A stretch of DNA of 64,000 nt from Bolinopsis microptera (lineage: Eukaryota > Ctenophora > Tentaculata > Lobata > Bolinopsidae), in the NCBI RefSeq assembly GCF_026151205.1, contig NW_026971773.1:124001-188000 (forward strand), written 5' to 3'. The translations under genes were made by a program, and so were the position numbers. The notes under the pieces are model-generated. The model saw nothing but the letters and a program-made list of their open reading frames with translations. It was not told the DNA's origin and made no database searches. Below are positions 17,314 through 27,387 of the stretch, piece after piece. Every line of letters starts with the position of its first letter. The stretch's first letter is position 1.

Positions 17314-18249
17314 ATGATATCTTCAAGGATGATATCAATGGGCCTACGCAAATTCCAAAATCCCAAACAATTAAAGCTGGTACTAAGTCAGAAGATGAGC
17401 ACTCTAAACATTCCATCAGAAACACTACCAGCTGCTTTAGATTCAGTTAAAGCTGTTGTCACAGTCTTACCTGACCATGCATGGTACAATATGACAGCGC
17501 ACTATCAAGTCCTTCTGGATACTGTTCAGGTTAGCTCAGGTTTACCGTGGTGGGCTGTTTTGTTGGGGACTGGATTTGCTGTCAGATCTTGTTTGTTTCC
17601 AATCAACATTCTCCATGAAAAGAAATTGACAAAAAATATCAAACATGTAGCTGAACTGGCAAAGCTGAAAACGGAAATGACAGGCTTCTTTAGGAAAGGT
17701 GACCATGTTGCGTCCTTAACCAAACAGGGAGAAATCAAGTATTATAAAAAGGTTAACAATTTCAACTGGACTAAATCAGCTAATTGGTTTCTGGTTCCAA
17801 CATTCATGACCATGTCTTTGAATTTTTTTTCTATTAGAAATCTTGCTGAAATTTCATATCAACCTTTGCACGACACAAATTTTTTGTGGCTTTCTAGTTT
17901 GTGTCAAAGTGACCCATATTTCCTGTTTCCAGCAATGAATGCTGCTGCTGTTGCTTATGTTTTTAAATATGGAATAGATACTGCAGGATCAGAAAATCCT
18001 TTGTCACAATTGCTTTCCTCAAAAAAAGCTTTGATGTTTACCATGGTTGTCATGGGGGGTATTCAATCAATGTTTCCTTCAGCTCTGCTCTTGTATTGGT
18101 TTGCATCAAATATATATGGCATGGCTATTGTGAGACCATTGATGAATAATGACAAGTTCAGGGTCAAAGTTGGACTGCTCAGTTTGGAGGAGAAAAAGGA
18201 GGCCTTCAAGGCTCTTCCAACAGCTAAAGATATCTTCGGCGATGCCTAA
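17314..18249 (+). CDS. OXA1L: OXA1L-like insertase, copy A, C-terminally truncated
   Basis: Oxa1/YidC/Alb3-family protein that inserts proteins into the inner mitochondrial membrane. At 311 aa it has a basic, serine-containing N-terminus suited to mitochondrial targeting and hydrophobic segments at about 77-98, 157-177, 201-219 and 238-268 (GLPWWAVLLGTG, MFPSALLLYWFASNIYGM). It matches copy B until GDA and then stops, because the duplication breakpoint lies there. Copy B continues for 88 residues with a charged coiled-coil tail, the region that binds mitoribosomes in OXA1. This copy therefore keeps the membrane core but lacks the ribosome-binding tail. COX18 is the alternative family member, but the tail of copy B favours OXA1L. 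Intronless. Confidence 0.86.
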   Translation: MISSRMISMGLRKFQNPKQLKLVLSQKMSTLNIPSETLPAALDSVKAVVTVLPDHAWYNMTAHYQVLLDTVQVSSGLPWWAVLLGTGFAVRSCLFPINILHEKKLTKNIKHVAELAKLKTEMTGFFRKGDHVASLTKQGEIKYYKKVNNFNWTKSANWFLVPTFMTMSLNFFSIRNLAEISYQPLHDTNFLWLSSLCQSDPYFLFPAMNAAAVAYVFKYGIDTAGSENPLSQLLSSKKALMFTMVVMGGIQSMFPSALLLYWFASNIYGMAIVRPLMNNDKFRVKVGLLSLEEKKEAFKALPTAKDIFGDA

Positions 18250-18299
18250 ACTGCAAACATGAGTGCATTGTGCAAACATTTTCCTATATTTAATGGGTA

Positions 18300-20900
18300 G
18301 CAGTGCTTTTACTTCTATACATGGCACCAATTTCTTCATGGACGTCTTAATATATAAAATCTCATGGCTTTTGACGTTAATTTATATCTAGAATGAAGCA
18401 AGATAATTTGTCTCTTTGCACTCCTTGATTGTGAAAGTTACCTCATTACATCTCACTGGTTAATTCATCATGTGATCAACAGATCAAAACAATAGGAATT
18501 CAGTCTTCGTTTCATTGATGTGATAAATTTATTTACACTGAGCATTTATGGTTGTCATAATTTATTTACCATGTTTATAAATTGCTTCTGCAGGATGATC
18601 AAAGAATCGTGCACAATTCATCTGCAATAGAAAGGGGCTTAGATTAAGGTTACAGGCATAAATGATGTCTTTTATGAAGATACTAAATAATATAGGCCCA
18701 AATGATGCTTCCTTGTTGGTACACCACTCAGAACTTCTAAAATGAGTTATTTTGCCATTTATCCGTGTGCATTGATATCTACAAGATTAGAAGTTCTAAA
18801 AAGTTAATGCTTTTGCACCATTCCATAATATGCAATTTTGATGCAAATATTTCATTGATTCACTGTGTCAAAGGCCTACTTAAGATAAGAAAGATGATTC
18901 CTGGTTTATTAAGACTTAGATTTACTCATATATTATTTCGTCCATCAGACGTACATCAATTAAAGTTGTGGAGGGATTTTTCCGAAAGCCTTATTGATCC
19001 CGGATGAAAAGTTTGTTCTCTTCCATGTAATTCGGTGAGTTGCTTGCCGACAAAGTATTCTATAAGTTTTCCTCAAGTGGAGTATCGGATATTGGCCTGT
19101 AATTCTTAGGTTCATCTTTTCATTCCTGCCTTATGGATGGGAGTTATCTAGCTTTTTTACAATGGGTTGGTACAACACCTGTATTAAGGCTCAAATTGCA
19201 ATATGGACAGTGGCTTAAACTAGTGTGGACAGCTTGCTTAAGTAAAATAGGGCACATCGTCATATGAGGCCTTGTCATTCTTGAGTGTTTCGACATACTT
19301 AGGATATCGTTTCATTATTTCTTGGAATTCTATCAATGAGAGTTAGAATTCTAGGAGGTAAAAATTCAGTAAAACTAACTCTTTCAATTTTGGGGGCCTG
19401 ATTTTTGGTAATCTTGATCCACAATTGCAAAGGAAAGTTAAATAGCTCAGGCTCATTCTCATTGAAGTTTGACTAATTTAGTTGTACCAGGGGTCATATT
19501 TTGATGCCGTTTGATAGTTTTCCAAACCCCTTTAAGATATTCTTGGCACTTTTAACTTGTAGATCATCGATTTACTTAGCCTTTTTGCAGGTTTTAGCTA
19601 ATTTATTTCTAATATTTCTCTGCATCTGTAGCATCCCAGGCCTCGATTACAATTTTACATTTGCTACATATTACCACTTTTATTGCAATTTCCATTGTCC
19701 CTCTTATCCTTCTTTTTACGGGAATTTCTTTAGAAGAATATGTGTTATGATTAATGGCATTTAAAAGTTCAGTAGAAGGTTTATGTATGACTTTCATGCC
19801 TTTCTATGGTCTTGCAAGGGAAGCTGGTTGCATATGCCTGCCCATGTTCAATTGATGACAAGGCCAGCAGTGATAGCTTCAACATCTGTACTTACCAATA
19901 GTGGACTGTAATTCAGAACAGGTATCTAGATAGTCTAAGAATTGTTTAACATTACGTTTACTTTGTTTCTAATTTCAACCTTTTCAAATTTAGGAGCTCT
20001 AGGTACTTTACAATCTATCTCACACATAAATAGCTTGATGATCCCCAATACGTTCATCAAGAACAGAAGAATGACAAAATCTGCATAACAGTTAGTGTAT
20101 ATTACATCAATAGTAGTCGGGTAAATTGTCTCCACGTTTAGCAACTCTAGTTATCCCTTGAATGGTTTGAACTAGATTGTAACTTCTCAAGTTCATATCT
20201 ATTTTTTTGTACTGGGTGGCTGTGATATTATTCTGGTCACTGTTTATATCCCCAATCCAGATAACCTTTTTCCGTTCAATTTTTTCATTGCAAATGAATG
20301 TACTCATAAAGTTATCAACACTGCAATAATCTTCCAGAGCGATAGAAGCAGCCAAACATGATCTTGCTATTCTTAGCTTCACCCATAATGCTTCAATGTT
20401 ATCAAGCTTATCTATCCATAAATAATTCTGTGTAAGCTAGATTTTTGTTTATCTTATGCCACATCACCCCTAGAAACTGTTTGGCCTGTCGCATCGATAA
20501 TCGTTGAAGGGGAAGAATATTTATGGGTCTGTGTCAATAGTTTCATGTAAGATTCATCTCATTTAGGGGAAAGTCTGTTAGCTTTATGATCTCGAATGTG
20601 TTGAGTATGTTCATTACTTTTAGCTAAATTAGGAGCCACTTGAATGTTACAGTGACCCATGCAAAGGTTATGAAATTTGTCAGCCAGTTGTGAATATTTG
20701 TCATTTCACAACGTGTTAGGTCGTTGTGTTGATTAAACTAAATCAGGTGAAATTATCGCCTGTAAATTTTTTCAATAGAAATGTTGTTAAACTTGTAATC
20801 AAAATAATTAATCAGGTGGGAAAAGTCATGTCGATTTCAATTGGTGGGCATGGTACTTGATGTGCTTTGCTAGTTTAAAGATTACCATCGCTGTTTGATG
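18300..20900 (-). mobile_element. Decayed LINE (endonuclease and RT remnants)
   Basis: Minus-strand fragments in LINE order. An endonuclease piece at 20382-20107 has IWIGDINSDQ, NLVQTIQGITR and then TTIDVIYTN near 20140. An RT piece near 19150-18960 resembles an IHKAGMKR...IEYFVGKQL stretch of RT. Many stops and frame changes break it up, so it is old. Ends are approximate. It starts right after the inner breakpoint of arm A. Confidence 0.7.
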
Positions 20901-21477
20901 CACATTGTCTTCCCCAAATCTACTTAAAACAAGATGAGTTCCTAATTCCAGATCTATACTAAACAAATAGTCGATTCATCTCTGTGGGTATAAAAGCTAA
21001 CAAACGAGTATTTGAGGAAGCTTAGATTAAAAAGAATTTGATGTCATTTATACTTATTTCTAGCAAAACTTTCTCTTGGTAAAATTGTTTTGATCTTAAT
21101 GTTTGCAGCTTGGGCCACAAGTGAGTGACTGGACAGATTATCAATAGAGCGATTGGTGTTATCATGGGCCTTTGCTTTTCATGTGAACTCATCGGGGTGA
21201 AATTATGGAAGAAGTCTACAAAAGTTAATTGGAAATTTGCAAAGTGGTCAGAAAGAGGAGGGGTTTGAAAACAAAAATTTTATCATTTTATTTGAAATAA
21301 TACACGTTGACACATAAAGTAATAAAGAAATAATACATAGTAACGCCCTAACAGAGATGCAAGAAGCAGTAGTGATGTTAAAAGTTTAATATGGAAATTG
21401 GGCGGCAACAAATAGTGAGTAGGAAATGAGATGTGGTTAAAGCAGCAAATCTAGACACTACTGCACTACTACACTAA

Positions 21478-21748
21478 TACACTACTACGCTACTACGCTA
21501 CTACACTACTACACTACTACACTACTACACTACTACACCACTACACTACTACACAACTACACTACTACACTACTACACTACTACACTACTACACAACTAA
21601 ATTACTACACAACTACACAACTACACAACTACACCACTACACCACTACACCACTAAACCACTACACTACTACACAACTACACAACTACACAACTACACTA
21701 CTACACTACTACACTACTACGCAACTACACCACTACACCACTACACCA
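21478..21748. repeat. (CTACACTA)n microsatellite, left flank of the LINE
   Basis: Units of CTACACTA with CACAACTA and CACCACTA variants. The same repeat resumes at 25994, so the LINE at 21749-25993 sits inside one microsatellite. Confidence 0.92.
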
Positions 21749-21792
21749 GTTTTAATACTTTCAACACTACTATATAACAAATAATTTGAGGG

Positions 21793-22770
21793 ATGGCAAG
21801 TAACAATGTACCCGAGAGGGTGTCGATACGAAAAAAACGTGGAGTCAAGACGAGTCCCCCTAAGGATTCATCTTCTGATAATGTCCCAGTGCCAGAGGAA
21901 AAATACTGCCAATGTGATGTTTACATGTCAGAAGAACTATCAGTTGAATGTGAAGCTTGCCAATTATTTTGGCACCTGAGTTGTGTTGGTTTATCTGGCC
22001 TTAAAAACGAAATGTTACTGAATCTAACAAACTGGAAGTGCCCATACTGTTTTGTGGCGCCTCATACCTCAGCTGACACTAAGGAAAACGGGGCTGTCAG
22101 GGCTATTATTAAAGAGGAACTCCAACATTTGACCCCAGCCCTGACTAACTCGATTAAGGAAGCTATTAAAGGAAGCGCAGAGAAAACAGTTGATAAAGCT
22201 GTTCGTCTCTATTCTGAGGTAACAGCACAAACCCAGAAGAAGGTTCTCGATGACATGAGTCGTGAACAAGCTTCTGAAACTGTTATTTCGGAAGTGCAAA
22301 TGAAGATGCACACTGATACATTTGAGCGAAACAAACGAAAACTCAATCTGTGTGTGCTCAAGGTTCCAGAGAGCAAAAAGACTACCTCTAAGCAACGCCA
22401 GGAGGACGACTCCAAGTTCTGCAGGGAGACCCTAAAGATTAAGAAGGACGACATGATAAGTTGCCATCGCTCTGGCAAGCTTGATGCTGACAAGCCAGAT
22501 CACCGTCGCCCGCTCATCATCCAGACACGAGATGAAGAGTCAGTAAATTTCTACGCTGACCATGGTAAGGGCTGGAAAGAGTCAACTTATTGGATCAACT
22601 TGGACCTCTGCAAGGCAGACAGAGATATTCGTTTTTTAGCCAGAAAGGAGAGGAAGAAGAGGCAGGAGGAAGCGAAGAAAAGAGAGACAGAGAAGATGAA
22701 GGAGGAAGCAAAGAAAAGAGAGCCAGAGAAGACAGAGGACAAAGCGGAGGCCGCAGTGCCCAGCCGTTAA
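21793..22770 (+). CDS. LINE ORF1 protein with PHD-type zinc finger
   Basis: A 325-aa protein from the ATG at 21793. A PHD-like finger lies at about residues 37-87 (YCQCDVYMSEE, VECEACQLFWHLSC, WKCPYC). A predicted helical middle follows, then a very charged Lys/Glu/Arg-rich C-terminus. ORF1 proteins of Jockey-group LINEs bind RNA and are needed for the retrotransposition RNP; PHD fingers are known in CR1/L2-group ORF1s. Codons 280-282 carry CGT TTT TTA, a classic -1 slippery heptamer. ORF2 overlaps the last 180 nt in the -1 frame. Confidence 0.9.
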   Translation: MASNNVPERVSIRKKRGVKTSPPKDSSSDNVPVPEEKYCQCDVYMSEELSVECEACQLFWHLSCVGLSGLKNEMLLNLTNWKCPYCFVAPHTSADTKENGAVRAIIKEELQHLTPALTNSIKEAIKGSAEKTVDKAVRLYSEVTAQTQKKVLDDMSREQASETVISEVQMKMHTDTFERNKRKLNLCVLKVPESKKTTSKQRQEDDSKFCRETLKIKKDDMISCHRSGKLDADKPDHRRPLIIQTRDEESVNFYADHGKGWKESTYWINLDLCKADRDIRFLARKERKKRQEEAKKRETEKMKEEAKKREPEKTEDKAEAAVPSR

Positions 22771-25700
22771 ATATTTTTTATACCAATGCTAACGGCCTAT
22801 TTAATAAAATTGATGAACTAAAATGTATTTTATCAATGTATAAATCTATTGAGGTAATTTGTGTAACAGAAACTCATTTTAGTAGTGATATATTAGATGC
22901 CGAAATTTATATTGAAGGATTTAGTATGTTTAGAAAAGATAGAGATTTTAGAATTGACAATTCCACTGGCAGTATAAGTGGTGGAGGAGGCTCTATAATT
23001 TATGTTAAAAACTGTTGTAATGCTTCACTAGTGAACTCTTTTTTAAAGGCACCGGATTCTTTAGCTGTTAATATCAACACATCAGGTGGACTGATTAGTA
23101 TTTGCTGTATTTACAGATCCACTTCATTGAATTTAGAACAGAATAATGCGTTAATATCTTGTATCAAGAGCATCTGTAGTGAAAGGAATGATTTTGAAAC
23201 ACTCCTTTTAGGAGATTTTAATTTACCAAATATTTTATGGGAAACTGGTAGCATAAATAGTAATATTGCTAGCAAGAACCAGTTTTTAGTTACTCAACAG
23301 AAATTCATGGATGTTTTCAATGACAGTGGTTTAACTTGGTATTTCACCAACGAGACAACTAGAAGACGGCTTGTGAAGGATACTCTCCAGGAGAGTCTTC
23401 TTGATCAGGTCCTGTATACAAATGATGCTCTTGTCAACGGTTGTAAGATCGTTTCCCCGCTTGGTAAGAGTGATCATGTTGGGATACTTGTCGAACTAGT
23501 TGTTTCGCCGGATACTAGCAAATGTTTAAAAGAGAAGATAATCAAACCTATATGGGGTAAGATTTCCTCTGAAGAGTTATTAAATTTTAGTTTGAAAAAT
23601 ATCGACTGGGATTATAGTTCTACCAATGATGTTCAAGATATGTGGGCTGAATTACATGGTAAACTGGAGACTGTTGCTGCAGCTGTTCCGACTGCTTCGG
23701 TTTATCTCGACAACAGACCTGTCAAGTTGCCATGGAGTACATCTGCACTTAAACGAATGAGAAAGAATAAAGATAAAGCATGGGCTGAGTTTGATATTAA
23801 TCCATCTGATGTTAATTTTAGTTATGCAAGTAGCAAACAACATACTTATGAAGTAGCAGAAATTAAAGCTAAAGTTAACTATGAAAAGAAAATTACATCT
23901 AATCTAAAGCAGAATTGTAAGTCTTTTTACTCTTATTTACGAAATAAACGTCAAATTAAATCAAGTGTGGTTTCTTTAGATAGAGGAGATGGTACACGCA
24001 CAGATAGTTCAACTGAGTCAGCTGAGGTACTCGCAAGTGCCTTTAGCTCTGTTTTTGTGCGTGAACCACCTGGCCCTCTCCCTAAAACTGAGAATTTAAG
24101 ACCTGACAATGAGAGTATTGATGATATTGATGATATGGAAGTCAGCAGTTCTGATATAAAAAAGCAACTTTTAAAGCTTAACATTTTTAAGAGTTCTGGT
24201 CCGGATGGTGTTCATCCGAAGTTGTTGAAATCGCTAGCTTATGACAACAATTTTGTTGAAGCATTAACTAAATTATTTCAAAAGTGTTCAGATACAGGAT
24301 CTTTACCTGCAGTGTGGAAATCTGCATCTGTTGTAGCATTGTTTAAAAAGGGTATTAAATCGGACCCCTTAAATTATAGACCAGTTTCATTAACGTGTAT
24401 TTTGTGCAAAGTGTATGAAAAGTTGGTGAGAGCACATGTATTAAATTTTCTAGAACATCGAATTTCGAAGCATCAGCATGGATTTGTTAAGGGTAAATCG
24501 TGTTTATCTAATCTTTTAGAGACATTTGATGACATTCTTGACATTTTAGATGAAGGTGCCCCGGTTGATCTTCTATACTTTGATTTTAGTAAGGCATTCG
24601 ACACAGTCCCCCACTTTAGACTTCTGTCTAAATTGGAAGGCTTTGGTGTCAAAGGAAAGGTTTTAGATGTTATTAAAGATTTTCTTACAGACAGGACTAT
24701 GAGGGTTTCTGTAGAAGGACAATGGTCCGAGGTTAAACATGTTTTATCTGGTGTTCCTCAGGGGTCAGTTCTAGGCCCTCTCCTATTCATTCTGTATATT
24801 AATGATTTGCCTGACCTTGTAAAAAATAAAATAAAGTTATTTGCTGATGATCTTAAATTAATTGGTAATGCAGCTAACCACGGTAGTGTTGCTGAAGATA
24901 TCGAAGAATTAGAAGTTTGGGAAAGTATTTGGCTTTTACAATTTAATCCTGCCAAGTGCAAAGTAGTGCACATTAATTTTAACAACAATCCTAATTTAAA
25001 TTATAAGGTAAATGGTATAGAACTTGAAGTATCTGCACAGGAAAAAGATTTGGGGGTTATTACCCATAGCTCCCTGCTTTGGAACGAACAGATCAAAGCA
25101 TGTATCGCTAAGGCAAATCGTATGATTTGTTGGATTGTAAGGAATCTAGTTATTAGAGAAAAGGTTGTTATGATTGCTATATATAAAGCTTTAATAAGAC
25201 CTCATCTTGAGTATTGTGTCCAATTGTGGAATCCACCTGCGGCTCATGGAAGTTGGGGGACTGTTTTGGAGCTGGAGAGCGTCCAGAGGCGGTTTACCCG
25301 TCTGATTGATGAGGTGGGTACTCTTCCTTACAGCCGTAGACTGGAAATCCTCAATTTGACAACGCTGGCAGAGCGGCGAATACGTGGGGACCTTATTGAA
25401 GCTTTTAAGGTTATTAATGCTATGACTGATTATGGTTCAGACTTGTTCAGACCAAGCAGATCAGGTCTTAATCTGGTTTCATCCAATAGATGTAGTAAAA
25501 GTGTGACAAAGGTCAAGAATATCCAGAAGTCTTTTCTCCCGGAGCGAGTTATTCCATATTGGAACAAACTCCCTCCGGACGTCAAGAACTCTGTGACAGT
25601 TTTAGGTTTTAAAATTAAATTAGAAGGATATAAGATAGATATGATTTCTAAAAGTATTACAAATGATTGCTTTTTTTGGAATGTTTCTAATGAAGTTTTA

Positions 25701-25820
25701 GTAAGAATTGAGGGAGCCAGTTATGTCAGTAATAAAGAGAAACATAACAATTATCTTTGGTTCCATCCTTATGTGGCAAAGAAGCGTTTTATAAATCTTT
25801 ATTCCACTGGGAAGTTTTAA
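22590..25820 (+). CDS. LINE ORF2: endonuclease-reverse transcriptase
   Basis: Open for 1076 codons. Order: APE-type endonuclease from about 22770 (FYTNANGLFNKIDE, VTETHF, LLGDFNLPN, SDHVGI), RT (SGPDGVHPKLL, YRPVSLTC, LLYFDFSKAFDTV, GVPQGSVLGPLLF, KLFADDLKLIG), then a C-terminal LINE block. No in-frame ATG precedes the endonuclease domain; the open frame begins at TTG 22590 inside ORF1. Expression as an ORF1-ORF2 fusion by -1 frameshifting at 22632 is therefore plausible. It makes the nick and copies the RNA at the target site. No internal stops. Confidence 0.92.
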   Translation: MDQLGPLQGRQRYSFFSQKGEEEEAGGSEEKRDREDEGGSKEKRAREDRGQSGGRSAQPLNIFYTNANGLFNKIDELKCILSMYKSIEVICVTETHFSSDILDAEIYIEGFSMFRKDRDFRIDNSTGSISGGGGSIIYVKNCCNASLVNSFLKAPDSLAVNINTSGGLISICCIYRSTSLNLEQNNALISCIKSICSERNDFETLLLGDFNLPNILWETGSINSNIASKNQFLVTQQKFMDVFNDSGLTWYFTNETTRRRLVKDTLQESLLDQVLYTNDALVNGCKIVSPLGKSDHVGILVELVVSPDTSKCLKEKIIKPIWGKISSEELLNFSLKNIDWDYSSTNDVQDMWAELHGKLETVAAAVPTASVYLDNRPVKLPWSTSALKRMRKNKDKAWAEFDINPSDVNFSYASSKQHTYEVAEIKAKVNYEKKITSNLKQNCKSFYSYLRNKRQIKSSVVSLDRGDGTRTDSSTESAEVLASAFSSVFVREPPGPLPKTENLRPDNESIDDIDDMEVSSSDIKKQLLKLNIFKSSGPDGVHPKLLKSLAYDNNFVEALTKLFQKCSDTGSLPAVWKSASVVALFKKGIKSDPLNYRPVSLTCILCKVYEKLVRAHVLNFLEHRISKHQHGFVKGKSCLSNLLETFDDILDILDEGAPVDLLYFDFSKAFDTVPHFRLLSKLEGFGVKGKVLDVIKDFLTDRTMRVSVEGQWSEVKHVLSGVPQGSVLGPLLFILYINDLPDLVKNKIKLFADDLKLIGNAANHGSVAEDIEELEVWESIWLLQFNPAKCKVVHINFNNNPNLNYKVNGIELEVSAQEKDLGVITHSSLLWNEQIKACIAKANRMICWIVRNLVIREKVVMIAIYKALIRPHLEYCVQLWNPPAAHGSWGTVLELESVQRRFTRLIDEVGTLPYSRRLEILNLTTLAERRIRGDLIEAFKVINAMTDYGSDLFRPSRSGLNLVSSNRCSKSVTKVKNIQKSFLPERVIPYWNKLPPDVKNSVTVLGFKIKLEGYKIDMISKSITNDCFFWNVSNEVLVRIEGASYVSNKEKHNNYLWFHPYVAKKRFINLYSTGKF
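22632..22638 (+). promoter_or_regulatory. Candidate -1 ribosomal frameshift site T TTT TTA
   Basis: In the ORF1 phase the bases fall as CGT TTT TTA, the canonical X XXY YYZ heptamer. A -1 slip enters the ORF2 frame, which is open from 22590. I see only purine-rich sequence (GAGGAAGAAGAGG) just downstream. A stimulatory hairpin or pseudoknot would have to be found by folding. Confidence 0.65.
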
Positions 25821-25993
25821 AAATAGGATAATGTTTTTGATGAAATTGTTTTTAAATATTGTATTTGATAATTAATTAATGTTGGTGGGGAAATATTTAT
25901 TATATATTTTTTCACACAGTGCGATGATAGTTTGTAGACATGTGTGATGATGTGATGTCATAAATTTTACTTTACTTTACTTTACTTTACCAC

Positions 25994-26098
25994 TACACTA
26001 CTACACCACTACACTACTACACAACTACACAACTACACTACTACACTACTACACCACTACACTACTACACTACTACACAACTACACAACTACACTACT
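25994..26098. repeat. (CTACACTA)n microsatellite, right flank of the LINE
   Basis: Continuation of the array at 21478-21748 after the LINE, ending at about 26098. Confidence 0.9.
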
Positions 26099-26251
26099 TC
26101 ACTGTTGCATGTCACCATGGTTACTAAAAGTTACCAGGCACGCGCTTCTTTCGAAGAGATTTAGAGTTAGACATTGACCCGTTGGGTATAACACTTTTTT
26201 ACTTAAAACTCAAATCATATTATACGAATGTTCGTGACATTGATCTTAATA

Positions 26252-26938
26252 CAGGGTGTTTAAAGACTCGTGTCCAAATTTTGAATGACCCTTAAAATCT
26301 GACAAATAGGTCAAACAGTTCGATTTCTGTTTTAAATTATAGATAAGTTATTATATTTCAATATACATATCAAAAATAACTCAAATATTTCATCAACTTT
26401 TCGAACCAAGCCCCCTTCCGGCATAACACTTAACAGGTTTGGAACCGTCCAATCATATTGCTATATTGTCTATTGCACGTTTTACCATGTCAAGTTTTAA
26501 CCTTTTAGCCTTCCTTCTGATGCTGTTTTTCGGCTGTTCTACTTTTTTTGGGACTTGATCAGAATAAAATTAAACACGATTTTAAGATAACCCTTAAAAA
26601 TAAATCAGCCGGATTCAGGTCAGGGCTGTAAGAACAAAGAAAGTCAGCTGAATTTTCCAGCCTGATTTTCCGTATTTCTTCGAAAGTGCACTCCTAGTAG
26701 CCGTCACAGAGAAGCTTGACGATGTCTACTCTCTTCTCGTTTAATAGGTCAAATTTTGAAATTTTTCCAAGAAAATTTCAAAAGATTGTGAAAAAATGGT
26801 TTTTGACACAATTTTGCAAAAAAAATAAATAAAACGTAAGTATAACAAGCATTCCCAAACTGATTTCATTTAATTTGCTCCTTCATTAAATAGAAACATT
26901 GTAAATTCAAATTTGGACAAGAGTCTTGAAACACCCTG
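26252..26938 (-). mobile_element. Internally deleted Tc1/mariner-type transposon
   Basis: About 35-bp terminal inverted repeats (CAGGGTGTTTNAAGACTC, then GTGTCCAAATTT or TTGTCCAAATTT) are flanked by TA at 26250-26251 and 26939-26940. On the minus strand a remnant reads near EKRVDIVKLLCDGY, typical of the N-terminal helix-turn-helix. A few dozen codons later it reads YSPDLNPADLFL, the block around the last catalytic Asp of mariner transposases. The middle of the transposase is missing and stops are present, so it is non-autonomous. Confidence 0.88.
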
Positions 26939-26963
26939 TATAAACTTATAAAGCTTATCAGAC

Positions 26964-27387
26964 GGCCAGGTAGCGCAGTTGGTTAATCATCGGCTTTGTA
27001 ATCGTGAGGTTGCGAGTTCGAATCCTACTGCCTGCCTAGTCGTGGGGTGAGCGTCGTTGACGCTCTGCTCACTGCTAAGGATCCCGAGTGGTCTATGTAG
27101 CCCCACGGTTCACTCAGCCGAATGCTCGAGAAATCGGGTGTGAGGGTTAAATGAGGAGCTGTGCTTGATCAACACAGCGAAGCCTCGGGCGAAGAAAGTG
27201 TGGCATAGTGCCTTAACCGTTGCTGGCCTTAGGAACGATCCTTCGGCTTCTTGTAAAGCTCTTCCTTGAAAGTGCTGGTTTACATTGTAATGCAGGTAAT
27301 GCCGAAGTAAAATAACAAAGGTGGTCGACTCATTCGATGGCCTTGTTGCGTCGCAACGAATCCTCATAAGATAAGATAAGATAAGAT
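26964..27387 (+). mobile_element. tRNA-derived SINE (tRNA-Thr-like head, (GATAA)n tail)
   Basis: The head, 26964-27037, folds as a tRNA. It has a perfect box A (TAGCGCAGTTGG, 26971-26982), box B AGTTCGAATCC (27015-27025) and an anticodon loop TTTGTAA giving TGT (Thr). A body of about 330 bp with no ORF of note follows, then a GATAA repeat tail at about 27366-27387. Such SINEs are transcribed by Pol III and mobilised by a partner LINE through the shared tail. A genuine tRNA-Thr gene is unlikely given the long body and tail. It begins 25 bp after the mariner end. Confidence 0.9.

Larger units (their letters stand above)
12318..18245 (+). repeat. Inverted duplication, arm A
   Basis: From about 12318 to 18245 the sequence matches, in reverse complement, 50617 down to 41210. 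Matched parts are the GC-rich cassette region, the AT-rich stretch with CAAATTTGGTACTGTGTAAA, NIT2, the intergenic spacer and OXA1L. Protein differences (3 of 206 for NIT2, about 9 of 311 for OXA1L) imply a few percent divergence. Arm A alone has LINE insertions at 13000-13171 and 13568-15424 and a longer cassette block. The inner breakpoint falls in the OXA1L coding sequence after GGCGATGC. Confidence 0.93.
21749..25993 (+). mobile_element. Full-length non-LTR retrotransposon (Jockey/CR1-L2-like), whole-looking
   Basis: Contains a short 5' leader, ORF1 (21793-22770), ORF2 (open 22590-25820), a 3' UTR of about 170 bp and an (ACTTT)n tail. ORF2 has an APE-type endonuclease, RT and a C-terminal block, FLPERVIPYWNKLPPDVKN, typical of CR1/L2/Rex-type elements. 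Both frames are open throughout. An identical 3'-end copy with a target duplication occurs at 13000-13171, so the family has been active recently. It is inserted in (CTACACTA)n, so the target duplication cannot be read. Clade assignment is inferred from motifs only. Confidence 0.93.

Noticed and set aside
22590-22770. ORF2 starting at an ATG inside ORF1
   Set aside because: The open frame begins with TTG; there is no in-frame ATG before the endonuclease domain.
26964-27037. Functional tRNA-Thr gene
   Set aside because: Box A and box B are good, but the acceptor stem pairs imperfectly and the sequence continues into a long body with a (GATAA)n tail, which marks a SINE.
27110-27367. 85-codon minus-strand ORF
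   Set aside because: Lies wholly inside the SINE body; no domain or codon evidence.
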